Shown: in pieces, positions 34,913 through 42,642 of the stretch
Numbering within the stretch: position 1 is the first letter of the stretch
Layout: each line of letters begins with the position of its first letter
NCBI GenBank assembly: GCA_050949255.1
Contig: JBMNFJ010000017.1
Coordinates: 1-64,000, forward strand
Reading direction: 5' to 3'
Length of the DNA: 64,000 bases
From: UBA3941 sp002385665
Lineage (GTDB): Bacteria; Bacillota; Clostridia; Caldicoprobacterales; UBA3941
Translations under genes and position numbers: made by a program
Notes under the pieces: model-generated
Seen by the model: only the letters and a program-made list of their open reading frames with translations
The model's database searches: none
Told to the model about the DNA's origin: nothing

Positions 34913-34924
34913 AGGGAGGCCCCC

Positions 34925-35227
34925 TTATCTAAACAGCCTGCTGAGCAGTCCCTCGCCCTTGCCTTTGGAATAATCGGCGTCGCTGTACTGGAGGGCGATA
35001 ATCTCCCCCTCTACCAGAAGCTGGCCCTCCTCCAGATTTAACTTGCTTATATGAAGGTCCACCCCATGAAGGGTGATATACCCAAAATCCGTTGCCAATA
35101 ATACCGTGGCCTCGTCGAAGCTGTCTACGTCCTGCACTCCGGTTATGGTTACCTTTTGCCGGTTCTCCAGCAATATGCTGTGACTCCGACTCCGGGTTGC
35201 TTTTTTATCATCCAAATCCCGTATCAT
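34925..35227 (-). CDS. yabP: Sporulation protein YabP
   Basis: A 100-residue protein of the YabP/YqfC family, made in the mother cell under sigmaE in B. subtilis and needed for cortex formation. Family features are HSILLENRQKVTITGVQDV near residue 15 and LHGVDLHISKLNLEEGQLLVEG, ending with LLSRLFR. It is followed by yabQ. Between it and the upstream lipoprotein gene lies a strong terminator, so yabP-yabQ probably have their own promoter. Confidence 0.95.
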   Translation of the reverse strand: MIRDLDDKKATRSRSHSILLENRQKVTITGVQDVDSFDEATVLLATDFGYITLHGVDLHISKLNLEEGQLLVEGEIIALQYSDADYSKGKGEGLLSRLFR

Positions 35228-35299
35228 GTTATCCCCCCTCAGAAACAGTATATGACCGTCCAGGGGGGAGTATTCGATTTTTTATCTGCAGTAGGATAC

Positions 35300-35330
35300 A
35301 AAAAAACCCCGACACCTTTTGGTCAGGGTT
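35300..35330 (-). terminator. Terminator of the SpoIID-like lipoprotein gene
   Basis: Minus strand: AACCCTGACC pairs with GGTGTCGGGGTT around AAAA (one bulge), followed by seven U. It lies about 8 bp past the stop codon. Confidence 0.88.
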
Positions 35331-35338
35331 CTATTCTG

Positions 35339-36400
35339 CTACTTCCACATATTAACAATCTCAATTCCTTGGAAATAATGGGAGAGAATCTCCTCCGCCT
35401 TTTTTCCCTCCTCTGCCATCTTGTAGGCGCCCCATTGGGACATGCCCACCCCATGGCCATAACCTCTGCCTTTAAAGACAACCTGATCCCCCTGCATTTC
35501 CACCGCATCCAGCATGGTGGACTTTAGATCGGTGCTGGACAGGGCTACCCTGAAGTCCGGGGCGGAAACCCGGGTATCGTCAAAGGCCAGAACAGTGGTC
35601 CGTCCCGATGGGCCTTTTTCTGCTATGGATACCTTGCTGAAATCCTTTATGGGCTTGCCCATGCTCCCCAGGGCCTCTATAACCTTGGATTTTGGGGCCT
35701 TGTATACCCAATTGCTCTCATCGGCGGGGATTTTGGGTGAATCGTCCGGGGATTCCACCGATTTGATATAGGGGGGATCGCCCTTCTTGTAGTTGAGCCC
35801 CTCCTTGGGGGTAGCAGTCTTTCCGGCAGCATTGGAATGAAACCAACCCTTGACGAACTTGCCCTGGTGTACCATGACAAGGCCCCGGGTTTCGTCCACC
35901 GCCTTTTTTATCCTGTCGTTGACCGCCTGGGGGTTCCAGGCCTGGGCCTCCTCAATGTCCGTGGATATATGGGCCTTACCGAATTTGGACTGGCCCTTTT
36001 CATTGATAAATTCCAGAACAAAGGTCCTGGCTATAATGGCCTGGGCCTTGATGGCCTCAGGGGGCCAATCGTTCTTTATCTCCCCCGCTACAACGTTCTT
36101 TATGTATTCTTCCATCTTCATCTCCTGGACGCGGTTTTCATCCTTGATGAAGACCTTCAGGTTTGGTTCCTGGCCCTGCTCAGCTCCCAGGATTTCCGGA
36201 AGCTTTGGCTTTTGTGCCGAATCGTCGGGAGCCGGTTCGCCCTGTTTTTCTTCCTGCGACGGTACCTGAGGTTCTGAGGGCTCCATGTCCGGAGTCTCCT
36301 CAGGGGAGGGCCGTCTAAGGGCACCGCACCCCAGGGTCAGGGCTACCACAACCAATATACAAAGCAGTATCTTAAAATAGGATAGTTTTTTATTACCCAT
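35339..36400 (-). CDS. SpoIID/LytB-domain lipoprotein
   Basis: A 353-residue predicted lipoprotein: a signal sequence with lipobox LTLGCG (Cys about residue 25), a proline- and acid-rich linker to about residue 75, then a SpoIID/LytB domain with IKNVVAGEIKNDWPPEAIKAQ, AIIARTFVLEF and the ending GRGYGHGVGMSQWGAYKMA. SpoIID enzymes are lytic transglycosylases acting on denuded glycan strands during engulfment or germination. It lies between rqcP and yabP, where B. subtilis has no such gene. It is the second SpoIID-type gene here besides spoIID at 61761. Expression in sporulation is inferred from its neighbours. Confidence 0.88.
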   Translation of the reverse strand: MGNKKLSYFKILLCILVVVALTLGCGALRRPSPEETPDMEPSEPQVPSQEEKQGEPAPDDSAQKPKLPEILGAEQGQEPNLKVFIKDENRVQEMKMEEYIKNVVAGEIKNDWPPEAIKAQAIIARTFVLEFINEKGQSKFGKAHISTDIEEAQAWNPQAVNDRIKKAVDETRGLVMVHQGKFVKGWFHSNAAGKTATPKEGLNYKKGDPPYIKSVESPDDSPKIPADESNWVYKAPKSKVIEALGSMGKPIKDFSKVSIAEKGPSGRTTVLAFDDTRVSAPDFRVALSSTDLKSTMLDAVEMQGDQVVFKGRGYGHGVGMSQWGAYKMAEEGKKAEEILSHYFQGIEIVNMWK

Positions 36401-36432
36401 GTGTGTTCCTCCTCATCTTATTGCCCATAGTA

Positions 36433-36471
36433 TGATTCTGCCGCAGAAGCTGTATCTATGATAGAATCATC
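36433..36471. promoter_or_regulatory. Inverted repeat upstream of the SpoIID-like gene
   Basis: ATGATTCT and AGAATCAT, perfect 8-bp arms about 22 bases apart, lie in the 148-bp gap before the lipoprotein gene. It could be an operator or a leader hairpin; no U-run follows. Confidence 0.3.
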
Positions 36472-36548
36472 GGGTCATGGAAACGGAATCAATAATATTA
36501 TTCGCATAAATGAGGAGAAATACACACAAATTCATATATACAAAGGCC

Positions 36549-36788
36549 TTAGAGAATACGGTACATCTGGCTGGCGTCTCCCTTGGTGGCATGGGGGGAT
36601 ATGTCCAAAACCTCGTAGCTTCTTATGCCTGTGCCAAACTGAATTTCCAGTCTATCCCCCGGCTTAACCTCGGTTCCTGGTTTTGCTACCCTGCCGTTTA
36701 TGGTGACCCTGCCCTGGCTGCATACCTGATTGGCCACAGTTCTTCTCTTGATAATCCTGGATACCTTCAGGAACTTGTCCACTCTCAT
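36549..36788 (-). CDS. rqcP: S4-domain RNA-binding protein RqcP (YabO)
   Basis: A 79-residue S4-fold protein (MRVDKFLKVSRIIKRRTVANQVC, GRVTINGRVAKPGTEVKPGD) that in B. subtilis works with RqcH in alanine tailing of stalled nascent chains. I chose the ATG at 36788, with GGGGG upstream; the open frame extends into the HU terminator. The position between HU and the yabP region is the usual one. Ordinary in length and sequence. Confidence 0.94.
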   Translation of the reverse strand: MRVDKFLKVSRIIKRRTVANQVCSQGRVTINGRVAKPGTEVKPGDRLEIQFGTGIRSYEVLDISPHATKGDASQMYRIL

Positions 36789-36807
36789 CTCATCACCCCC
36801 CAAAAAG

Positions 36808-36842
36808 TAAAAACCGGGGAAACCTAATGGAGGAACCCCGGT
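36808..36842 (-). terminator. Terminator of the HU gene
   Basis: Minus strand: ACCGGGG and CCCCGGT form the stem, loop about 20 bases with further pairing, then UUUU. Just 13 bp past the stop, and close to the rqcP start, so rqcP may rely on read-through. Confidence 0.8.
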
Positions 36843-36854
36843 CTTCACAACAAA

Positions 36855-37127
36855 TTATTGTACAGAGTCTTTAAGAGCCTTGCCAGCCTTGAATACAGGA
36901 GCCTTGGAGGCAGGTATGACGATCTCTTCTCTGGTTTGGGGATTCCTCCCTTTTCTCTCAGCCCTATCCCTGACTTCAAATGTACCAAAGCCAACCAGCT
37001 GTACTCTTTCACCTTTAGCCAGTGCCTCTGTAATAACACTAATCATGGAATTAACGGCCTTCTCAGCGTCCTTTTTTGTCAACTCACTCTTTTCAGCTAC
37101 GGCTGAAATCAATTCTGCTTTATTCAT
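36855..37127 (-). CDS. hup: DNA-binding protein HU
   Basis: A 90-residue histone-like protein that bends and compacts DNA. Hallmarks: MNKAELISAVAEKSELTKKDAEKAV, then GFGTFEVRDRAERKGRNPQT (the beta arm) and the ending FKAGKALKDSV. Normal HU length. A promoter sits upstream and a terminator downstream, so it forms its own unit between mazG and rqcP, a common clostridial arrangement. Confidence 0.97.
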   Translation of the reverse strand: MNKAELISAVAEKSELTKKDAEKAVNSMISVITEALAKGERVQLVGFGTFEVRDRAERKGRNPQTREEIVIPASKAPVFKAGKALKDSVQ

Positions 37128-37151
37128 ATTAAACCTCCTACAATAGTTATC

Positions 37152-37180
37152 TTTATAGCATATTCGCTATAATTCCCCAA
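37152..37180 (-). promoter_or_regulatory. Probable promoter of the HU gene
   Basis: Minus strand: -35 TTGGGG (37175-37180) and -10 TATAAA (37152-37157), 17-bp spacing, about 25 bp before the start codon. AT-rich DNA upstream. Confidence 0.5.
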
Positions 37181-37279
37181 ATTCCTGCTTAGTTCTAATA
37201 TTTTTTCTCGACTTTATAAAATTTACACAGAAATTGTGAAGACATTCATATGTTTACCAATTATTTCATAAGTTATACA

Positions 37280-38746
37280 TCAAAAATCCCCGAATTTGGC
37301 CATTTTTGCTTCATTCCAGAGCTTGTCCATATCCTCCAGGGACATTTCCTCCAAGGGACGGGGTGCCATCTTCTCTATATACTCAAAACGCCGTATAAAC
37401 TTCTCGGTAGTGGCCCTTAAGGATAGCTCCGGCTCTGCCTTTAAGAACCTGGCCACGTTGACCACGGAGAAGAGGAGATCTCCCAGCTCTTCATCTATTT
37501 TATCTTGTTTCCCACTTCTATATGCGTCCTCCAATTCCAGCAGTTCCTCTTTGACCTTATTTACGGCGTCCTCTGTCTTGTCCCAGTCAAATCCCACCAG
37601 GGCAGCCTTCTTCTGTACCTTGTATGCCCTCATGAGGGCCGGCAGCACGGGCGGGATGTCCTTGAGGATCTGGGTATGACTCCGCAAGCCCTTTTCCTTC
37701 TTCTTGATCTTCTCCCAATTGTCCAGAACCTGTTTGGAAGTCTCCGCCTTTACATCCCCAAAGATGTGGGGATGCCTTTCTATCATTTTTCGACATATGC
37801 CGGTGGTGATGTCCCTTATGTCGAATTCCCCATGCTCGCTCCCGATCCGGGCATGGAAGACCACCTGGAGCAGGACATCTCCAAGCTCCTCAACCATCTT
37901 ATGGGTATCCTTAAGATCCATGGCCTCCAATACTTCATAGGTCTCCTCCAGCAGGTACTGCCTAAGGCTTTCATGGGTCTGCTCCCTGTCCCAGGGACAC
38001 CCATCAGGGGCTCGGAGCATGTCCATCACCCTGACCAGATCCCGAAAATCAAATTCCTCAAGATCCCTTAACTTTACCGGAGGGATATACAGGCAGGTAG
38101 TATAGTCATACTCTTCCAGCCTGTCCATCTCATGGAGAGCAATCTTCCTATGGTGAAGCCTTCCGTCCTCATCATTTTTGCATATGTAAACCCCATGCTC
38201 CGGGGGGTATGCCCTGAGAAGGTGGAGTTTGACATCGGAAGCGGTAAGGGGACTGTCAATGTCCAGGACCACCGTGGCCAGATCCGTATCTATGTTGTCT
38301 ATGACAAGCTCCGGCGCCATGAGGACCTTGAGTCCTTCAGGGCTTGGCATTTCCCCTATCGCAGCGGTAGCGGCTCCATCCCTGCCGACACCGGGTATTA
38401 TACTGAGCTCAAACTCGTCCCTGTCAAGGCTTGATATGAGCTCCAGCACCAGCCTCTCCCCTACCATGGGGTGGCCGGGGACTCCAAGGACCACCTCTCC
38501 GGCAGCCCGGGCCTTGTCCACTATCCTTTCTACCATGGCAGAATAGGCCTCTTCAAAGGTATCAGAGCTTTCATACAGATCGTCCAGGGTAGAAAAGGGT
38601 ATTCCCTCTTCCTGTAAAAAAGGTACGACCCCGTGCATTTGGGTTCTAAGGATCGTCTTACCCCTCTTCAGGGCCTTGAGTGCTCCCAGGGTAAGATCAT
38701 CCGGGTTTCCGGGACCGAGACCCACTATGGTTATTTTCTTCTTCAT
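37280..38746 (-). CDS. mazG: MazG-type nucleotide pyrophosphohydrolase fused to a tetrapyrrole-methylase-like domain (YabN)
   Basis: A 488-residue two-domain protein. Residues 1 to about 220 form a SAM-dependent tetrapyrrole methylase-like domain (ITIVGLGPGNPDDLTLGALKAL, VLGVPGHPMV). The C-terminal half has two MazG repeats, with CPWDREQTHESLRQYLLEETYEVLEAM near residue 255 and the EELGDVLLQVVFHARI metal motif, repeated as DEELGDLLFSVVNVARF. It hydrolyses abnormal or excess NTPs. I chose the ATG at 38746 with GGAGG five bases upstream. Between spoVB and HU as in other spore formers. Confidence 0.95.
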   Translation of the reverse strand: MKKKITIVGLGPGNPDDLTLGALKALKRGKTILRTQMHGVVPFLQEEGIPFSTLDDLYESSDTFEEAYSAMVERIVDKARAAGEVVLGVPGHPMVGERLVLELISSLDRDEFELSIIPGVGRDGAATAAIGEMPSPEGLKVLMAPELVIDNIDTDLATVVLDIDSPLTASDVKLHLLRAYPPEHGVYICKNDEDGRLHHRKIALHEMDRLEEYDYTTCLYIPPVKLRDLEEFDFRDLVRVMDMLRAPDGCPWDREQTHESLRQYLLEETYEVLEAMDLKDTHKMVEELGDVLLQVVFHARIGSEHGEFDIRDITTGICRKMIERHPHIFGDVKAETSKQVLDNWEKIKKKEKGLRSHTQILKDIPPVLPALMRAYKVQKKAALVGFDWDKTEDAVNKVKEELLELEDAYRSGKQDKIDEELGDLLFSVVNVARFLKAEPELSLRATTEKFIRRFEYIEKMAPRPLEEMSLEDMDKLWNEAKMAKFGDF

Positions 38747-38929
38747 CTCTTCCTCCAACTTCTAACTTCCAAACTAATAAGTAAAATCATCCGATTATCA
38801 ATAGCCTATTGCCTAAGATTATAAACCAGCCAAATATTAAACCCCATACATCAATATATATTAATAATACACCAAGGTTATTTTTCAGATTAAAGCAACT
38901 GATGAAGTAAAGGATATACTTCAACTATT

Positions 38930-40669
38930 CTATCTTAAGAGTCCAAGCCTTTTTAAAAGTCTGGCAATGGTTCTGCCCCTGGGCAGGGCTTCGAGATCCT
39001 CCTGGGTTATGGCCCTTGTGATGGGCAGCATTACGACATATACCACTACCCCGATCAGGATGGATAAGCCCAGGCTAATGATATTGCTTTCCGTCTGACT
39101 AAACATTATTCCATAGGAGTAGTGGACTATTAAGCCCATGACGGTAACGGATATTGCAGGCTTTACAATAAAATCTACAAAGGAAAAGTCTATCCCCGTA
39201 TGCTTTATGACGGACATAAAGTTCAGAAGAGCTGCTACCCCGTAGCAGACCACGGTACCGATGGCCGCCCCCTGGATATTCCAGCTGGGGGTTCCCACCA
39301 GTACAAAGGTTATGACCACTTTAAATGCCGCTCCTATCAGAAGGTTTCGCACCGGTATGCCTATCCTGCCCACGCCTTGGAGCATGGCGGTAAGGCTTTG
39401 GACCAGGGTTAAGAACACCACTCCGACGCAGAGGATTTCCAGTAGCCGGGCTCCGTATAAATACTCCCATTCCGGCAGCCTGTAAAGAGCCCTTAATATG
39501 GGTTCTGCCAATACCCCAAGCCCTACGGCAGCGGGTACTCCCACCAATAAGGTCAGGCGGATGCCAAGGGTGGTCTTGCTTCTGACCCCTTCCATGTCCT
39601 TTAGGGCATGGGATTCGGATATGGCCGGAACCAGGCTCATAGCCAGGGCTATGGTCAGGACCGCAGGGAAATTGATCAGGGTATTTACCCCGCCGGTCAG
39701 CACCCCATACAGCCTGGTGGCTATCATCTTTATATACTCCACATATGTATCCACCATGGGCAGGGGTATATTGGCCAAAGAAAGGTTGGCAGGAACTTCA
39801 ATCCCCTTTTCTGTGGCAAAATCTATGAAGGACTCCAGGCTATAGGGTATATCGGGTATCTTATCCACGATGGGCGCCAGGCGGTTGACCACTATGACCT
39901 GGTCGCTCATGTTGACTAAAGGCATTATGGAAGCCCCGATGGTGACGGGGACAGCTATCTCGATAAGCCTGTATATTATTTCCCTGGACGGGGCCTGATA
40001 GTGGGTTCTGTATGTCAGGCGGGCATTGTGAAGTATGGTCTTTTTCCCCCTGCGGAAGATCCCCAGAAGGAGCACCAGGGCGGCTACCTCACTTAAGGTT
40101 ACGCCGACTATGGCTCCGGCAGCGGCAAACTCCGGTCCCTTGGGAAGCCACAGGGCGGCCAGGGTCAGACCCATGATCAGCTTGCCCAGCTGTTCCACTA
40201 TCTGGGATAGAGCAGTAGGATGCATAACGTGCATCCCCTGAAAGTATCCCCTGTAGGCCGACATTATGGAAACAAAGAACAGGGCCGGGGAAATGGCCAA
40301 AAGGGGGTAGATGGATTTGGGGTTGCCCTGGATCTTGGATATCAGTCCACTGCTAACCAGCAGGAGCAGGGATGTGGTTATACCCACCAGGGTTAACAGC
40401 CTCCGGGAGATCCTAAAGATCCTGTAGCCTCCGTAGTGGTTGCCGGTGGCCAGTTCCTCCGAGACCATCTTGGATATGGCTACGGGCAGACCCGCAGTGG
40501 AGGCCACCAATAAAAAGGCATAAATTGGATAGGCCATCTGATAGAGGCCTATACCCTCCGAGCCTATTATATTCATAAGGGGGATTCTAAACACCGCACC
40601 GATTATCTTGACTATGATGCCTGATATCGCCAGAATCCCCGCACCCTTTACAAAGGATTTCTTATCCAT
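38930..40669 (-). CDS. spoVB: SpoVB/MurJ-like polysaccharide flippase family protein
   Basis: A 579-residue membrane protein with about 14 helices from the MVF/PST exporter superfamily. SpoVB is needed for spore cortex formation and probably flips lipid-linked precursors. The opening KSFVKGAGILAISGIIVKIIGAVFRIPL is typical of the SpoVB group, as is LYQMAYPIYAFLLVASTAGLPVAISKMVSE. I chose the ATG at 40669 (GGAGG six bases upstream). The B. subtilis counterpart (YabM) also lies between spoVT and yabN; here the sulfatase and xylosidase genes separate it from spoVT. Confidence 0.9.
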   Translation of the reverse strand: MDKKSFVKGAGILAISGIIVKIIGAVFRIPLMNIIGSEGIGLYQMAYPIYAFLLVASTAGLPVAISKMVSEELATGNHYGGYRIFRISRRLLTLVGITTSLLLLVSSGLISKIQGNPKSIYPLLAISPALFFVSIMSAYRGYFQGMHVMHPTALSQIVEQLGKLIMGLTLAALWLPKGPEFAAAGAIVGVTLSEVAALVLLLGIFRRGKKTILHNARLTYRTHYQAPSREIIYRLIEIAVPVTIGASIMPLVNMSDQVIVVNRLAPIVDKIPDIPYSLESFIDFATEKGIEVPANLSLANIPLPMVDTYVEYIKMIATRLYGVLTGGVNTLINFPAVLTIALAMSLVPAISESHALKDMEGVRSKTTLGIRLTLLVGVPAAVGLGVLAEPILRALYRLPEWEYLYGARLLEILCVGVVFLTLVQSLTAMLQGVGRIGIPVRNLLIGAAFKVVITFVLVGTPSWNIQGAAIGTVVCYGVAALLNFMSVIKHTGIDFSFVDFIVKPAISVTVMGLIVHYSYGIMFSQTESNIISLGLSILIGVVVYVVMLPITRAITQEDLEALPRGRTIARLLKRLGLLR

Positions 40670-40778
40670 GTCAGCCCTCCGTTCACAACAAAGCATAATG
40701 ATATTATACCATTATTTATAGTTATGAACAGATATTTTAGTACGATTTGAAACTGTTCGCAAGAATCATTTTCATTAC

Positions 40779-40956
40779 ATAATGGCTATTGATCGCAAGT
40801 TACGTCTTTCTATGGAAGGATGGTTTATTCCGGCAGCTTCCAAATTACATCGGGAAGCTGCCTCCACAAATCCATCCTCCTTAGTAACTGTACCGATATG
40901 CCAAATTGCATACATATAGCTAACTGAACAGTGCGTGTAAGGATAATGGCCATTAT
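40779..40956. mobile_element. Composite repeat element 3 with collapsed module B
   Basis: The left end ATAATGGCTATTGATCGC is well conserved. The right end is only ATAATGGCCATTAT (40943-40956), a perfect palindrome that looks like module B reduced to its outermost bases. Inside is a 67-bp repeat A. It lies between the sulfatase and spoVB. Confidence 0.65.
40814..40880 (+). repeat. Repeat A, 67-bp copy
   Basis: Left GGAAGGATGG, right CCATCCTCC. Keeps the left third up to GGGAAGCTGCCT and then jumps to the right end CTCCACAAATCC, a deletion at the shared CTGCCT word. The remainder can refold: GGCAGCTTCC with GGGAAGCTGCC. Confidence 0.8.
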
Positions 40957-41020
40957 GTTTATTGTTACACGTCCTATACTAGATAACAACCTGTTTCAGA
41001 ATCCGGATCTGCCGGATGTA

Positions 41021-42538
41021 TTACTTCCAACCTCTGGGGTTCTGTCTGAGAGCTTCGTTAAACTCTTCCAGATACTTCCTAAGCTCTTCATACTTTTCAG
41101 GATACAGGGTTTTTACGTCATAGGATTCATCCCTGTCATGGTTCAGATCGAAGAGGAAGGAATGGATCCTCATATTATGGTAAGCGGCGTTCTCGCTGTT
41201 TGTTGCCTTATAGTACTTGAAGTTGTCCCTGGATCTTACGCCATAGCCCTGGTCCTCGTATTCGCCGGGATCGATATAGATGAGATAATCGTGAGGGCTC
41301 TCCTTTGTTTCGCCCTTAAGTAGAGGCAGGATGCTCTTCCCGTCGATAATCCTGTCCTTGGGCGGCTCAACCCCTGCCATCTCGCAAAAGGTAGGCAGGA
41401 AGTCGATATTCATGGCCTGTTCGCTTATGGTACCATTGACTATCTTGTCCTTCCAATAGCATATGGTGGGCACTACCTGGCCGCCGTCAAAGTTGTTACC
41501 CTTTCTGCCCCTGTGTCCGCCCGGCGAACCCTGGTGCCATGGCCCGTTATCCGATGTAAAGACTATAAAGGTGTTGTCCAGTATACCCTTTTTCTCCAGG
41601 AGGTCAAAGAGCTGGCCTATGCCATGATCAAACTCCTGTATACAATCGCCGTATAATCCGCCTTTGGAAGTTCCCCTGAATTTTTTCCCGCAGTTTAGTG
41701 GGTGGTGGGGCCAAGGTGAGGCGTAGTAGGCGAAGAAGGGTCCGTCACAGTTTTCCTCAATGAAGTTGAAGAGCTCGGTGTTTAAGTACTCCGTTATCCT
41801 GCTCTGGTCAAAGGGGGCTTCAACGGCTATTTCCTGGTTCCTCCAGAAGTGGTAGGGAACCATGTCGTTGGAATAATGGGCTCCGTAGAAGTAATCAAAG
41901 CCCTTGTCATTGGGCAGGTGGGGCTTCTTATCACCTAAATGCCACTTGCCGAACATTCCGGTCCTGTATCCCCTTGCCTTTAGTATTTCCGCTATGGTGA
42001 CCTCGTCGGGCATAATCCCCTCTACGGGAATGCTTCCACCGATGAGCCTGGCCGTCTGCCTTGTCCTTTCAACGGTTTCCGGGCTGGGCCTTCCTCCGGC
42101 CAGCTCCTCAGGGGTTTCGTAGCCCCTGTCCGCTACCATATGCCTTTCTTCAATCTCCACGGTGGGGAAGAATACGCTGCGGATAAAGCCTCTGGAGGGA
42201 TACCTTCCGGTCAAACATCCAAACCTGCTGGGGGAACATACGGGGCTTGAGGAGTAGCAGTTGTCCAGTATGACCCCTTCCTGCGCCATTCTGTCCAGGT
42301 TTGGGGTATGTATAGCCCTGGATCCAAAGCAGGACAGGTCCCCCCAGCCCAAATCATCCATCAATATGAATATTATATTGGGTACGTCCTTTTTCTCCTC
42401 AGGGGTTAAAGGAGTAATGGAGGACAGATACTCTGCATGGGCATCCATCCTGATACTCTCCCTGGCCCTCTTCTTTCTCTCCTCTATATCTATCATAGTC
42501 CTGTCATTTACCTCTCTGGTTTTTTCCTTGTTACCCAT
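41021..42538 (-). CDS. Sulfatase (type I, formylglycine-dependent family)
   Basis: A 505-residue arylsulfatase-type enzyme hydrolysing sulfate esters, probably from a sugar. The metal motif is MDDLGWGDLSCFG (about residue 60-72), and the signature CSPSRFGCLTGR places the catalytic cysteine at residue 101, which must be converted to formylglycine. The second metal site is SDNGPWHQG. No signal peptide is seen, so it should be cytoplasmic, as is the neighbouring alpha-xylosidase. The two genes run in the same direction (xylosidase first), suggesting use of an imported sulfated oligosaccharide. The maturase is not in the window. The substrate is unknown. Confidence 0.92.
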   Translation of the reverse strand: MGNKEKTREVNDRTMIDIEERKKRARESIRMDAHAEYLSSITPLTPEEKKDVPNIIFILMDDLGWGDLSCFGSRAIHTPNLDRMAQEGVILDNCYSSSPVCSPSRFGCLTGRYPSRGFIRSVFFPTVEIEERHMVADRGYETPEELAGGRPSPETVERTRQTARLIGGSIPVEGIMPDEVTIAEILKARGYRTGMFGKWHLGDKKPHLPNDKGFDYFYGAHYSNDMVPYHFWRNQEIAVEAPFDQSRITEYLNTELFNFIEENCDGPFFAYYASPWPHHPLNCGKKFRGTSKGGLYGDCIQEFDHGIGQLFDLLEKKGILDNTFIVFTSDNGPWHQGSPGGHRGRKGNNFDGGQVVPTICYWKDKIVNGTISEQAMNIDFLPTFCEMAGVEPPKDRIIDGKSILPLLKGETKESPHDYLIYIDPGEYEDQGYGVRSRDNFKYYKATNSENAAYHNMRIHSFLFDLNHDRDESYDVKTLYPEKYEELRKYLEEFNEALRQNPRGWK

Positions 42539-42583
42539 AAACTCACCTTTTCCCTATATTCTACTTGATGTCAATAAATCAAA

Positions 42584-42629
42584 AGGGACGGTGCCCTTAT
42601 GAAGCCGCATATTAGGAAGAACCGTCCCC
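42584..42629. repeat. REP-like hairpin between the xylosidase and the sulfatase
   Basis: GGGACGGT (42585) and ACCGTCCC (42621) form 8-bp perfect arms with a further small internal repeat. It shares GAACCGTCC with the hairpin at 20048-20100. It may also act as a 3' stabiliser or weak terminator of the xylosidase mRNA. Confidence 0.55.
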
Positions 42630-42642
42630 TATACTTCTTAGT

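Noticed and set aside
36433..36471. SigmaE promoter upstream of the SpoIID-like gene
   Set aside because: A TAATATT -35-like sequence exists near 36490, but the matching -10 is poor, so it was not listed as a promoter.
38801..38820. AATAGCCTATTG resembling the repeat terminal sequence
   Set aside because: Only a short partial match without the rest of either repeat; likely chance.
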